Notes under the pieces: model-generated
The model's database searches: none
What the model was told of the DNA's origin: nothing
The model's input: the letters and a program-made list of their open reading frames with translations, nothing else
Translations under genes and position numbers: made by a program
Shown: positions 43,138 through 51,822 of the stretch, in pieces
Numbering within the stretch: the stretch's first letter is position 1
Layout of the letters: every line of letters starts with the position of its first letter
DNA from: Helcococcus bovis
GTDB taxonomy: Bacteria; Bacillota; Clostridia; Tissierellales; Peptoniphilaceae
Strand: one strand, 5' to 3'
NCBI RefSeq assembly: GCF_046035435.1
Contig: NZ_JBFNFH010000003.1
DNA length: 64,000 nt

Positions 43138-43517
43138 TTAAGATGTGTTTTAATTCGAATCTTTTGGGATCTTCAAATATCCAAAGATAAAAAGAACCAA
43201 AATATAATTAAGACAGATATTAATTTAGTCTGACAAATTAATTATATCAGAAAAATATTCACTTTACTAAAAACACTGTTTAGAAAGATGAATGAAACAG
43301 TAGTAAACCTAAAAGTCAGAACATTATGAACATTCTCAGAGTCCGAGATGCGCATTAGGACGTAGGGGATTACAAAAATAGCTAAAGAAGTCTAAGAGAC
43401 TTTCCAAGCTTTTTGATCTCTACGTTTATTTCTAATGCGCATTTTTTGTGCTTTGAAAAACAAAGGTCAGTTTTGTCTTCCCGATGAGAATTACCAAATT
43501 TCAAAAGGAGACAAGAT
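43138..43517. other. non-coding control region with operator-like repeat and structured RNA
   Basis: No gene is seen in this 380-base gap between the defence operon and the sigma-like gene. TCTGA at 43229 and TCAGA at 43246 form an inverted pair around an AT-rich core, and the minus strand has an extended -10 (TGATATAAT, 43241-43249) that could drive the ABC-3C operon. The right half folds into the large hairpin described separately. Confidence 0.55.
43348..43447 (+). ncRNA. 100-nt nested hairpin, candidate structured RNA or terminator
   Basis: ATGCGCATTAG (43348-43358) pairs perfectly with CTAATGCGCAT (43432-43442). Inside, ACGTAG pairs with CTACGT, AGCT runs pair, and AAGTCT/AGACTT form the top stem. 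A T run follows the outer stem, so transcription probably ends here. The stem is far longer than a normal terminator and the loops are long, which suggests a small RNA with its own terminator. Confidence 0.5.
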
Positions 43518-44054
43518 ATGACAAAGAAAGACAAAAGATTTTTAGAAACAGAAGTAACAAAAGAAGCGATTAGAGAACTAAACCTAGACAAAAAGAAAAT
43601 TAAAACAGTTAGAAGAGGAAATGGATTCAAAACATTCTACTACGAAGAAGTAGACGAGGAGCTTTATTTTGAAGTCAAAAGACCAGAATGGGTCCATGAA
43701 AAAAGAAGATACAGATTATTTGAGGATGAAAGAAAAGGAAAACTATCCATCATTTATATCGATCAAGTAAGAATTGATGATTCTGACGAAGAAAAAGCAA
43801 ATTTAGAAATTCCATCGAACATAGATATAGAAAGGGATGCTATGGAACACCTAAGAGATGAAGCCTTATATGAGGTTTTAGACAAACTTGATGAGAGTGA
43901 ACGTATGTTAATAAATCTCTTATTTTTCAATGAATTGACAGAAAGAGAAGCTGCAAAGCAAATGGGAGTTAGTCAAAAAACAGTTAACAATAGAAAAAGA
44001 AAAATATTAGAAAAGTTAAAAACTGATTTATCTGACTACTCAGACATGGTCTAA
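43518..44054 (+). CDS. sigma-70 region 4-like phage regulator
   Basis: A 178-residue protein. The C-terminal third (residues 115-170) is a sigma region 4 or LuxR-like helix-turn-helix: LDKLDESERMLINLLFFNELTEREAAKQ without gaps, then MGVSQKTVNNRKRKILEKL. The N-terminal part is a charged beta-rich region with no clear region 2, so it is unlikely to be a full sigma factor. Proteins like this open the early gene cluster of many Firmicute phages. AAAAGGAG precedes the ATG. Two copies of the TACTCA-N12-ATGTCCTGTA motif lie at and just past its 3' end. Confidence 0.8.
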   Translation: MTKKDKRFLETEVTKEAIRELNLDKKKIKTVRRGNGFKTFYYEEVDEELYFEVKRPEWVHEKRRYRLFEDERKGKLSIIYIDQVRIDDSDEEKANLEIPSNIDIERDAMEHLRDEALYEVLDKLDESERMLINLLFFNELTEREAAKQMGVSQKTVNNRKRKILEKLKTDLSDYSDMV

Positions 44055-44064
44055 ATGTCCTGTA
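44037..44064 (+). promoter_or_regulatory. motif copy B: TACTCA-N12-ATGTCCTGTA
   Basis: TACTCA at 44037-44042 is in the last codons of the sigma-like gene, and ATGTCCTGTA at 44055-44064 starts right after its stop. CCTAATAGGAGG follows, as in copy A. The mini-frame is MSCT. Confidence 0.7.
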
Positions 44065-44097
44065 CCTAATAGGAGGAAAAACTCCCTCTACAAATAT

Positions 44098-44125
44098 TAC
44101 TCAAGATGGCCAGAAATGTCCTGTA
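44098..44125 (+). promoter_or_regulatory. motif copy C: TACTCA-N12-ATGTCCTGTA
   Basis: TACTCA at 44098-44103 and ATGTCCTGTA at 44116-44125, again with 12 bases between. The mini-frame is MSCKK. CCCTCTAC before it and GTAGAGGG after it form an 8-bp inverted repeat enclosing the copy. Confidence 0.7.
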
Positions 44126-44174
44126 AGAAGTAGAGGGATAAATTCCTTCAAAAATATGGAAAGGAGGAGGACCA

Positions 44175-44354
44175 ATGCGCGAAAGAGAAGAAATGGCAAC
44201 AAGCCTTTATGCAATTTCCATTGTATCCAAGAAGTTAGCAAGACAGTTATTACAGCAAGAAAGGAGAAAAATTTATGGCAAAGATAAAACAGTTAAAAGA
44301 AATTCACGAAAGCCTGACAGAAATTGTAGACGACTTAGGAAACCTACTATATAG
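44175..44354 (+). CDS. small phage protein ahead of the DUF2800 cluster
   Basis: A 59-residue frame starting MREREEMATSLYAISIVSKK, with a strong AAGGAGGAGG four bases before the ATG. The N-terminal part resembles short conserved phage proteins at this position. It overlaps the next gene by 80 bases in another frame; its arginine-rich tail inside the overlap may be an accident of the other frame. Function unknown. Confidence 0.6.
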   Translation: MREREEMATSLYAISIVSKKLARQLLQQERRKIYGKDKTVKRNSRKPDRNCRRLRKPTI

Positions 44355-44550
44355 AGAAGACGATAAAGAAACTAAAAATGAAGAAGAAATTGATATTGAA
44401 ACCTTAAGAGGCATTTTAGCTGAGAAGTCCAGAGCTGGATTTACTAAAGATATAAAAGAACTACTAAGCAAATATGGTTCTGACAAATTATCTCAAGTAG
44501 ATCCTATGAACTATAAAAATCTCATCAAGGATGTGGAGGAGCTTAAATGA
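44275..44550 (+). CDS. conserved phage protein, early cluster
   Basis: A 91-residue charged protein beginning MAKIKQLKEIHESLTEIVDD. The second half, LRGILAEKSRAGFTKDIKELL then YGSDKLSQVDP, is a pattern I know from small phage proteins placed before DUF2800 genes, with no assigned function. AAAGGAG precedes the ATG. It overlaps the DUF2800 gene by four bases, so translation is coupled. Confidence 0.8.
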   Translation: MAKIKQLKEIHESLTEIVDDLGNLLYREDDKETKNEEEIDIETLRGILAEKSRAGFTKDIKELLSKYGSDKLSQVDPMNYKNLIKDVEELK

Positions 44551-45662
44551 GTCATGCTTTATTATCCCCATCCTCTTCAGAAAGGTGGATTAACTCTCCA
44601 GCTAGTGTGAAGTATCAGATTATATTTGAGGAAGAATCTTCTCCTTATGCTAAGGAAGGTACAGAGGCACATAAGCTTTCTGAATTTAAACTAAAAGAAT
44701 CTTTAGGTATTGATACTAGTAATCCAAGAAAAGAGCTTGAGTTTTATTCCAAGGAAATGGAAGAATGCTCTGATGGCTATGTAGAGTATATACACGAAAT
44801 CATGGCAGGTCTAGAAAAGCCCAAAGTTTATGTAGAAGAGCAACTCGACTTATCGATGTATATACCAGAATCCTTTGGAACAGCTGATGCAATTATTGTA
44901 TCTGAGAAAGAACTTCATATAGTAGATTTCAAATATGGGCTTGGAATTCAAGTTAGTGCAGAAAAGAATAGTCAGTTAATGATTTATGCCCTTGGAGCTT
45001 TATATCTATTTGATGAAATCTTCGATATAGAAAAAGTGACAATGCATATTTACCAACCAAGAAGAGAAAACATTTCATCTTATGTAGCAAAACCAAAAGA
45101 GCTATATAAATGGGCTGATGAAATTCTAAAGCCTAAAGCAAATCAAGCTATAAATGGCCAAGGTGAATTTAAAGATGGACCATGGATGAGATTTTGGCCA
45201 GCAAAAAGCAGAGGAAGAAGAAGGGCTGAATATGTTCTTGAATGCTTAAAGTATGACTTTAAAAAGCCTGAACTTTTACTCGATTCAGAAATTGAGGATA
45301 TTCTTTCCATTATCCCGTCTCTTGAATCCTTTATAACAGATGTAAAAGATTATGCCCTTAAAGAAGCAAAGCTTGGTAAAAGCTGGAAAGATTTCAAGCT
45401 TGTCGAAGGTAGAGCAACAAGAAAATATGAAGATGAAGAAAAAGTTATAGAAACAGTAGAAAAACTAGGTTTAGACCCTTATGAGAAAAAATTACTTGGG
45501 ATAACCAAGATGACAAAACTTATGGGAAAAGAGGAGTTTGATAAACACCTAAACCCATATATTACGAGACCTCAAGGAAATCCCATTCTTGTCCCTCGTT
45601 CAGATAACCGTCCAGAAATCGGAAATGTAAAAAATGAATTTTCAAAAATAGAAGGAGATTAA
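44547..45662 (+). CDS. DUF2800 protein (RecB/Cas4-like nuclease fold)
   Basis: A 371-residue DUF2800 protein, common in Firmicute phages. It starts with the HALLSPSSSERWINSPAS motif. The nuclease-like core has FGTADAIIV (metal-binding aspartate), HIVDFKYGLG (the D-x-K pair) and QLMIYALGAL (the Q-xxx-Y motif), as in RecB/Cas4-type PD-(D/E)xK exonucleases. It pairs with the DUF2815 protein next door and probably takes part in phage recombination or replication. Confidence 0.9.
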   Translation: MSHALLSPSSSERWINSPASVKYQIIFEEESSPYAKEGTEAHKLSEFKLKESLGIDTSNPRKELEFYSKEMEECSDGYVEYIHEIMAGLEKPKVYVEEQLDLSMYIPESFGTADAIIVSEKELHIVDFKYGLGIQVSAEKNSQLMIYALGALYLFDEIFDIEKVTMHIYQPRRENISSYVAKPKELYKWADEILKPKANQAINGQGEFKDGPWMRFWPAKSRGRRRAEYVLECLKYDFKKPELLLDSEIEDILSIIPSLESFITDVKDYALKEAKLGKSWKDFKLVEGRATRKYEDEEKVIETVEKLGLDPYEKKLLGITKMTKLMGKEEFDKHLNPYITRPQGNPILVPRSDNRPEIGNVKNEFSKIEGD

Positions 45663-45664
45663 AT

Positions 45665-46207
45665 ATGACAAATCAAACTAAAGTAATTACAGGTGAAGTA
45701 AGACTATCTTATGCAAATTTATGGGAACCAAAGAGCATTAATGGAGGAAAAGAAAAATATTCTGTATCAATCATTATTCCAAAAAGTGACCAAAAGACAA
45801 TTGAAAAAATAGAAAGAGCTATAGATGCAGCTATTGAAGAAGGTATCGGTAAATTTGGTGGTAAGAAACCAAATAAAAAGACTTTAAAATTACCTCTTCG
45901 TGATGGAGATATTGAAAAGGACGATGAAGCTTATCAAGATTCATATTTTGTAAATGCAAACTCTTTAACAGCTCCTCAGATTGTAGATAGAAATGTAGAG
46001 CCAATTTTTGATAGAAGTGAAATCTATTCAGGTGTTTATGCAAGAGTATCTATTAACTTCTATGCCTTTAATGTAAATGGAAATAAGGGTGTAGCAGTAG
46101 GTTTAGGTAATGTTCAAAAAATAAGAGACGGTGAGCCTTTAGGCGGAAGAACTAATGCAAGTGCGGACTTTGATGCTTTAGATGTTGAAGATGACTTTTT
46201 ATCGTAG
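45665..46207 (+). CDS. DUF2815 protein (likely single-stranded DNA binding)
   Basis: A 180-residue DUF2815 protein with the pattern GEVRLSYANLWEPKSINGG near the start, SVSIIIPKSD, a central acidic DGDIEKDDEAY stretch and YSGVYARVSINFYAF. This family is linked to T7 gp2.5-like single-stranded DNA-binding proteins and always neighbours DUF2800. The tail is acidic (FDALDVEDDFLS), typical of SSB tails that bind partners. It starts two bases after the DUF2800 stop. Confidence 0.88.
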   Translation: MTNQTKVITGEVRLSYANLWEPKSINGGKEKYSVSIIIPKSDQKTIEKIERAIDAAIEEGIGKFGGKKPNKKTLKLPLRDGDIEKDDEAYQDSYFVNANSLTAPQIVDRNVEPIFDRSEIYSGVYARVSINFYAFNVNGNKGVAVGLGNVQKIRDGEPLGGRTNASADFDALDVEDDFLS

Positions 46208-46216
46208 GAGGAAAAT

Positions 46217-46336
46217 ATGAAAATAATCGAATATTTCTTTGCGATATATATAGGGACTATATTGGCAAACTATGTCATTAAGACCGTGGTAGATATTTAC
46301 ATCTATGTCAAAAGAAGATTAAAAGATAACAAATGA
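46217..46336 (+). CDS. small membrane protein before the DNA polymerase
   Basis: A 39-residue frame, MKIIEYFFAIYIGTILANYV at its start, is a single membrane helix with a basic C-terminus (YVKRRLKDNK). GGAGG lies before the ATG, and its stop overlaps the DNA polymerase start (ATGA). Function unknown; the coupling and ribosome site support it being real. Confidence 0.7.
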   Translation: MKIIEYFFAIYIGTILANYVIKTVVDIYIYVKRRLKDNK

Positions 46337-48264
46337 AAAGAATAAATTTAGATATAGAGACTTACAGCTCTACAGATTTATTAAAGTATGGGGTCTATAA
46401 ATACGCTTTGAGTGAGGATTTTGAAATCCTCCTCTTAGCCTACTCTATTGATGGTGGAGAAGTTAAAGTAATTGACCTCAAACAAGGTGAGTTAATACCT
46501 AAGAAAGTTATAAAAGCCTTAAAAGATGAAACGGTTGAAAAATGGGCATTTAATGCAAACTTTGAAAGAATCTGTCTATCAAGATATCTAGATGAAAAAT
46601 TAGATCCATCATCTTGGTATTGCTCTATGGTTTGGTCAGCATATCTGGGACTTCCTTTATCCCTTGAAAAAGTAGGAGAAGTTTTAAGCCTTGATAAAAA
46701 GAAACTCCAAGCTGGAAAATCTCTAATTCGATATTTTTCTATTCCTTGTTCTCCAACTAAAAGCAATGGTATGAGATTAAGAAATCTACCTCATCATGAC
46801 AAAGAAAAGTGGGAAGAATTCAAAGTTTATAACAAAAGAGATGTGGAAACAGAAATGGAGATTCATGAAAAACTTTCACCTTTTCCAGTTCCAGATTTTG
46901 AATGGGAAAATTATCACATAGACCAAAGGATAAATGATAGAGGGATTTTAATTGATGAAGTATTGGTTGATAAAGCCATAGCCTTTGATGAAATTTTAAG
47001 TGAAGAAAATATGAAAAGAGCTATAAAGCTAACTGGACTTGAGAATCCTAACTCACCTTTACAATTAAAAGAATGGCTAAATTCAAAAGGGATTGAAATA
47101 GATTCTCTTGCTAAAAAGGAAGTAAAAAAAGCGTTGAAAAATGCAAGTGGAGTTGTAAAAGAAGTTTTGGAACTTAGACAAGAACTGTCAAAATCATCCG
47201 TTAGAAAATATGATGCTATGAAAAATGTAAAAGGTAAAGATAATAGGGCTAGAGGTTTAATTCAATTTTATGGTGCAAATCGTACTGGAAGATACTCAGG
47301 AAGACTTATTCAAGTTCAAAATTTGAGAAGAAATAATCTAAAAGACTTAGAGCTTCCAAGAAGTCTAGTTAGAAATGGCGAGTTTGAAACCTTGATGCTT
47401 TTATATGATTCTCCATCAGATGTTCTTTCTCAGCTTATTAGAACAGCCTTCATACCAAGAGATAAAGAAAGGTTTATCATCTCAGACTTTTCAGCTATTG
47501 AAGCAAGAATACTCGCATGGCTTGCGAATGAAGAATGGCGAATGAAAGCTTTTATTGATGGTGAGGATATTTATTGTAGATCAGCAAGTGAGATGTTTGG
47601 AGTACCAGTTGAGAAAAATGGAGTCAATAAAGAACTTAGGCAAAAAGGAAAAATAGCTGAACTAGCCTGCGGATATCAAGGTTCTATTGGAGCGCTTAAA
47701 GCTATGGGAGGTCTTGAGATGGGTTTATCTGAAGATGAACTTCGTTCTATTGTTGATTCTTGGAGGGAATCAAATCCTAATATAGTAAAGCTTTGGTGGG
47801 ATATAGATTTAATTGTAAAAAGAGTTATTAAGGCAAGGTCTAAAGAAAAGTATAGAAATCTTACATTTTCTTATGAAAAAGGGATTCTTTTTATAACCCT
47901 TCCAAGTGAAAGAAGGCTCGCTTATGTGAAACCAAAAATTGGAATGAATCGATTTGGTGGAGAGTCCATTACTTATGAGTTTACAGGCGTTTCCAATAAA
48001 TGGGAGAGGATTGAATCCTATGGAGGAAAGTTTGTAGAAAATATAGTTCAGGCAATTGCTAGGGATATTTTAGCAAAGGCTATTAAGAGACTTGAAAATA
48101 AAGGATACAAAATTGTCATGCATGTTCATGACGAAGTAGTAATTGAAAGTGATTCATCAAGCATTGAAGAAGTAAATAAGATTATGTCTCTTGTTCCTAA
48201 GTGGGCAGACGGATTAGTGCTTGATGCAGATGGATTTGAAGCAAAATTTTATAAGAAGGACTAA
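46333..48264 (+). CDS. phage family A DNA polymerase
   Basis: A 643-residue replicative polymerase. The N-terminal 3'-5' exonuclease domain begins with RINLDIETYSS (Exo I) and has WAFNANFERI (Exo II) and YNKRDVETEM (Exo III). The polymerase domain has motif A SDFSAIEARILAW, the fingers with RQKGKIAELACGYQG, and motif C HVHDEVVIE. There is no 5'-3' exonuclease domain, as is usual for phage enzymes. It anchors the phage replication cluster. Confidence 0.95.
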   Translation: MKRINLDIETYSSTDLLKYGVYKYALSEDFEILLLAYSIDGGEVKVIDLKQGELIPKKVIKALKDETVEKWAFNANFERICLSRYLDEKLDPSSWYCSMVWSAYLGLPLSLEKVGEVLSLDKKKLQAGKSLIRYFSIPCSPTKSNGMRLRNLPHHDKEKWEEFKVYNKRDVETEMEIHEKLSPFPVPDFEWENYHIDQRINDRGILIDEVLVDKAIAFDEILSEENMKRAIKLTGLENPNSPLQLKEWLNSKGIEIDSLAKKEVKKALKNASGVVKEVLELRQELSKSSVRKYDAMKNVKGKDNRARGLIQFYGANRTGRYSGRLIQVQNLRRNNLKDLELPRSLVRNGEFETLMLLYDSPSDVLSQLIRTAFIPRDKERFIISDFSAIEARILAWLANEEWRMKAFIDGEDIYCRSASEMFGVPVEKNGVNKELRQKGKIAELACGYQGSIGALKAMGGLEMGLSEDELRSIVDSWRESNPNIVKLWWDIDLIVKRVIKARSKEKYRNLTFSYEKGILFITLPSERRLAYVKPKIGMNRFGGESITYEFTGVSNKWERIESYGGKFVENIVQAIARDILAKAIKRLENKGYKIVMHVHDEVVIESDSSSIEEVNKIMSLVPKWADGLVLDADGFEAKFYKKD

Positions 48265-48274
48265 GGAGGTCTTT

Positions 48275-49063
48275 ATGAAGTTAGAAGTATTTAGAAATAA
48301 TGATTTTAAAGATATCAGAACAATGCTTATTGAAAATGAACCGTGGTTTGTAGGTAAGGATATAGCTGAGAATTTAGGTTATAAAAATTCTAGTAAAGCC
48401 GTTATCAATCATGTAGATGATGAGGATAAACAGTTTATTATGATTAATTTAGCAGATTCCCAAAATGGGAATGTGCCTAGAGGGCAGACTAAAACAGCGT
48501 TTATAAATGAGTCTGGTCTATACTCTCTGATTTTATCAAGTAAACTATCAACAGCTAAAAAGTTTAAAAGATGGGTGACAAGTGAAGTTTTACCGTCTAT
48601 TAGAAAAAGAGGTCTTTATGCAACTAATGAGCTCTTAGACAATCCAGATTTATTCATATCCGTTTTAGAAGATCTAAAAAGAGAGCGGGAAGAAAAGTTA
48701 ATTTTACAGCAGCAAAATCTAGAGCTTAAACCAAAGGCATCCTATTATGATGTGATATTAAATTGTAAGGAAGCAGTAGCTATTTCAGTTATTGCTAAAG
48801 ATTATGGCTTTTCTGCTATAAAAATGAATAAACTTCTTCACAGACTTGGAGTTCAATTTAAGCAAGGGAAAATATGGCTTTTATATCAAGACTATGCCGA
48901 AGAAGGGTACACCTGCACAAAGACTCACGCCTATCAAAAAGGAAATGGGGAGATTGGTTCAAAAGTTCATACCTACTGGACTCAAAAGGGAAGACTCTTT
49001 ATCTATGACCTTTTAAAATCAGAAGGCTATGTACCCTTAATTGAAAAGAAGGTGGCAGCATAA
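48275..49063 (+). CDS. phage antirepressor (BRO-N and KilAC)
   Basis: A 262-residue antirepressor. The BRO-N domain covers about residues 1-105 (MKLEVFRNNDFKDIRTM at its start, WFVGKDIAENLGYKN, FINESGLYSLILSSK, VTSEVLPSIRKRG). A linker helix and a C-terminal KilAC domain follow (ISVIAKDYGFSAIKMNKLLH). Such proteins counter a lysogeny repressor or modulate phage DNA metabolism. I chose the ATG at 48275 with AAGGAGG before it; the longer frame would start inside the polymerase gene. Confidence 0.92.
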   Translation: MKLEVFRNNDFKDIRTMLIENEPWFVGKDIAENLGYKNSSKAVINHVDDEDKQFIMINLADSQNGNVPRGQTKTAFINESGLYSLILSSKLSTAKKFKRWVTSEVLPSIRKRGLYATNELLDNPDLFISVLEDLKREREEKLILQQQNLELKPKASYYDVILNCKEAVAISVIAKDYGFSAIKMNKLLHRLGVQFKQGKIWLLYQDYAEEGYTCTKTHAYQKGNGEIGSKVHTYWTQKGRLFIYDLLKSEGYVPLIEKKVAA

Positions 49064-49458
49064 TGAAAAGTGAACTTTATAACCAAAGTGGCTGTAAAGA
49101 TCCTACAGCCTATAAAGCAATTAAAAATTTATCTAAAAAGACTTACTTTCCTTTGGTATATATCTGTAGCCCTTTTTCAGGGGATATAAATAATAACGTT
49201 AAAAAAGCAAGAATCTATTCAAGATATGCCCTTGATAAAGGCAACATCCCAATAGCCCCTCATCTTCTATTTCCTCAATTTATGAGTGAAGAAAAAGAAA
49301 GAGATCTTGCTATGCACTTTAATTATGTACTTCTTGGAAAGTGTGAAGAGTTATGGGTCTTTGGTGATTATATTAGCTCTGGGATGGCTTTAGAAATCGA
49401 TGTAGCTAAGAAAAGAAAAATGAAAATAAAATATATTTCAAAGGAGGTGGGAGCTTGA
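49063..49458 (+). CDS. DUF4406/nucleoside-deoxyribosyltransferase-like phage protein
   Basis: A 131-residue protein whose core VYICSPFSGDINNNVKKA, then PIAPHLLFPQFM and ELWVFGDYISSGMALEI, matches the Rossmann-like deoxyribosyltransferase/DUF4406 group common in phages. The SGM..E motif at the end would hold the catalytic glutamate in true deoxyribosyltransferases. A role in nucleotide metabolism is inferred. It abuts the antirepressor and overlaps the primase gene by four bases. Confidence 0.82.
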   Translation: MKSELYNQSGCKDPTAYKAIKNLSKKTYFPLVYICSPFSGDINNNVKKARIYSRYALDKGNIPIAPHLLFPQFMSEEKERDLAMHFNYVLLGKCEELWVFGDYISSGMALEIDVAKKRKMKIKYISKEVGA

Positions 49459-51683
49459 AACTATATGTATCAAATAGAAGAGGAGATTCCTTTAATGCTC
49501 TTTATCCAAATGAAATAAAAGTAAGTGATATTAGGTCTTTTGAGGAAGCGGTATCTTTTGACCATGTTATGGCAAAGTATAAGGCTAATCATAGGTCTCG
49601 AGATAATTTTATAGAATCTGACTGTATCGCTATGGATTTAGATAATGACCACTCTGAAAATCCTAAGGACTGGATTGGGATTAAAGACTTAAAAGAATAC
49701 TTTGAAGATGTAGAGTATGGAATTGTATTTAGTAGAAACCATAATAAAGAAAAGGGAAATAAAGCTAAAAGACCAAGAATGCATATCTACTTTCCAATTC
49801 CAAAAGTAACAAGTCTTAATGCTTATGAAAATATTAAGGCAGAAATTATATCTTATTTTCCCTATTTTGATAGTAAAGCCATTGATGGAGCAAGATTTTT
49901 CTATGGAGTGGAAAATCCAATCGTAGAAATTATTCGTGGCAGAAAAGATGTAACTCAAATCCTTGTTGATAATTTTGAAAAGTGGGAGAATGACCAAAGT
50001 CTTATTAAGGAAGGCTCAAGAAATTCTACTATGAATCATTTTGCAGGTCGTATCCTTATTAGATATGGAGACAGTAAAGAGGCAAGAGACTTATTTGATA
50101 GAAAAGCCATGCTTTGTTCTCCACCTTTATCAAATGAAGAATTAGAGCTTATTTGGAAATCTGCTTTGAAGTTTTATAAAAAAGTATCTTCTAGTGATAA
50201 TTATATAAACCCTGAAGATTACACTGAAGGGATAAATCTAAAACCTTCAGAATTTTCAGATATAGGCCAAGCAAATGTTTTTGTAAATGAATATAAAGAT
50301 AAGGTTCGTTTTTCTCCATCAACGGGATTTTTAGTCTATAACGGATCTTACTGGGAAGAGACAGAATTAAAAGCACAAGGTCTTTCTCAAGATTTGGTAA
50401 TAAAACAGCTTGAAGAAATTGATAGAGAACTTATGAAACTTGAAGATGAAATATCATCAAGTGGTATTAGAGATGCTCTTACTACTATGTCAGAGAAAAA
50501 AGCAATCAGCACCTTTGATAAAAACCAAGTAAATCTTTTTTATAGATTAAAAGCCCTTCAAACTTATAAGAATTATGCGGTTAAAAGAGGAGATACAAGG
50601 GCTATACATGCAACCTTAAAAGAAGCAAAGCCTATGCTTGAAATCGACCAAAGAATGCTTGATACAAATGAATACCTATTAAATACACCTTCTTTTACAG
50701 TTGACTTAAAAACTGGTGAGAATAAAAGTCATAAAGCAGAGGATTATATAACTAAAGAAACCCTTGTTGACCCAAGTAAAGAGAATATGGATATGTGGCT
50801 TGATGCTCTTGATACATTTTTTGTATCTGATAAAGAGTTAATAGAATACGTACAGAAAGTTGCAGGAATTTCACTTATTGGGAAAGTATTCATAGAGGCT
50901 TTAATTATAGCTTATGGAGATGGTAGAAATGGTAAATCCACATTTTGGAACACTATATCGAGAGTACTTAATCTATATAGCGGGTCAATATCTGCAGATA
51001 TTCTAACAGTAAATTCTAAAAGAAATGCTAAACCTGAACTTGCTGAAGCCCGTGGAAAAAGATTATTAATAGCAGCAGAGCTTGAAGAGGGTTTAAGACT
51101 TAATACCTCAAATGTAAAACAACTCTGTTCTACAGATGAAATTGTAGCTGAGAAAAAATACAAAGATCCCTTTAAGTTTATCCCTTCCCATACCCTTGTT
51201 TTATATACCAACCACCTACCAAAGGTTGGTGCTCTAGATGAGGGAACCTGGAGAAGGCTTATTGTAATTCCTTTTGAAGCAAAGATTGTAGGAGCTAGTG
51301 ACATAAAAAACTATACAGACTATTTATTTGAAAATGCTGGGGGCGCAGTTTTAAGCTGGTTAATCGATGGAGCTAAAAAAGCTATTAAAGAAGATTTTAA
51401 GTTCAAGCTTCCTAAAAAAGTAGCAGATGCAATTAGTCATTATAAAGAATCTAATAATTGGTTTAAGCATTTCTTAAATGAGTGCTGTGAGACTGATTCA
51501 TCATACGAGGAAAAATCTGGAGAGCTTTACCAGGAGTATAGGGCTTTTTGTTTAAGAACTGGAGAGTATATAAGATCCACTACTGATTTTTATGCTGCAC
51601 TATCCTCATCAGGATTTAATAGGGTTAAATTACGTGACGGAGTTAAGATTTATGGCCTAAGGCTAAAAAGTGAGTTTGTGTAA
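49455..51683 (+). CDS. phage P4-type primase/helicase
   Basis: A 742-residue two-part replication protein. The N-terminal third is an archaeo-eukaryotic-type primase fold (FIESDCIAMDLDNDHSENP has metal-binding acids; MNHFAGRILIRYGD follows). The C-terminal half is a superfamily 3 helicase of the D5/P4 type, with Walker A YGDGRNGKSTFWNTI and LLIAAELEEG for Walker B, then HTLVLYTNHLPKV (sensor). The start is TTG with AAGGAGGTGGG before it. It primes and unwinds DNA for the phage polymerase. Confidence 0.93.
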   Translation: MKLYVSNRRGDSFNALYPNEIKVSDIRSFEEAVSFDHVMAKYKANHRSRDNFIESDCIAMDLDNDHSENPKDWIGIKDLKEYFEDVEYGIVFSRNHNKEKGNKAKRPRMHIYFPIPKVTSLNAYENIKAEIISYFPYFDSKAIDGARFFYGVENPIVEIIRGRKDVTQILVDNFEKWENDQSLIKEGSRNSTMNHFAGRILIRYGDSKEARDLFDRKAMLCSPPLSNEELELIWKSALKFYKKVSSSDNYINPEDYTEGINLKPSEFSDIGQANVFVNEYKDKVRFSPSTGFLVYNGSYWEETELKAQGLSQDLVIKQLEEIDRELMKLEDEISSSGIRDALTTMSEKKAISTFDKNQVNLFYRLKALQTYKNYAVKRGDTRAIHATLKEAKPMLEIDQRMLDTNEYLLNTPSFTVDLKTGENKSHKAEDYITKETLVDPSKENMDMWLDALDTFFVSDKELIEYVQKVAGISLIGKVFIEALIIAYGDGRNGKSTFWNTISRVLNLYSGSISADILTVNSKRNAKPELAEARGKRLLIAAELEEGLRLNTSNVKQLCSTDEIVAEKKYKDPFKFIPSHTLVLYTNHLPKVGALDEGTWRRLIVIPFEAKIVGASDIKNYTDYLFENAGGAVLSWLIDGAKKAIKEDFKFKLPKKVADAISHYKESNNWFKHFLNECCETDSSYEEKSGELYQEYRAFCLRTGEYIRSTTDFYAALSSSGFNRVKLRDGVKIYGLRLKSEFV

Positions 51684-51693
51684 AAATAGCCAT

Positions 51694-51796
51694 TGTGATG
51701 GTCTCGAATGTCTTATATGTAATTTTTTAAACGTAAATAAAAACTAAAAATATTATATATATAGAGGTTATAGAAAGGAGGTTCGAGACCATCACA
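51694..51796. repeat. 15-bp inverted repeat before the VRR-NUC gene
   Basis: TGTGATGGTCTCGAA (51694-51708) and TTCGAGACCATCACA (51782-51796) are perfect reverse complements 73 bases apart. An AAAGGAGG lies at the edge of the right arm, and the loop is AT-rich. Confidence 0.85.
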
Positions 51797-51822
51797 CATC
51801 TTCAAGAAAGGTTGAAATATCA

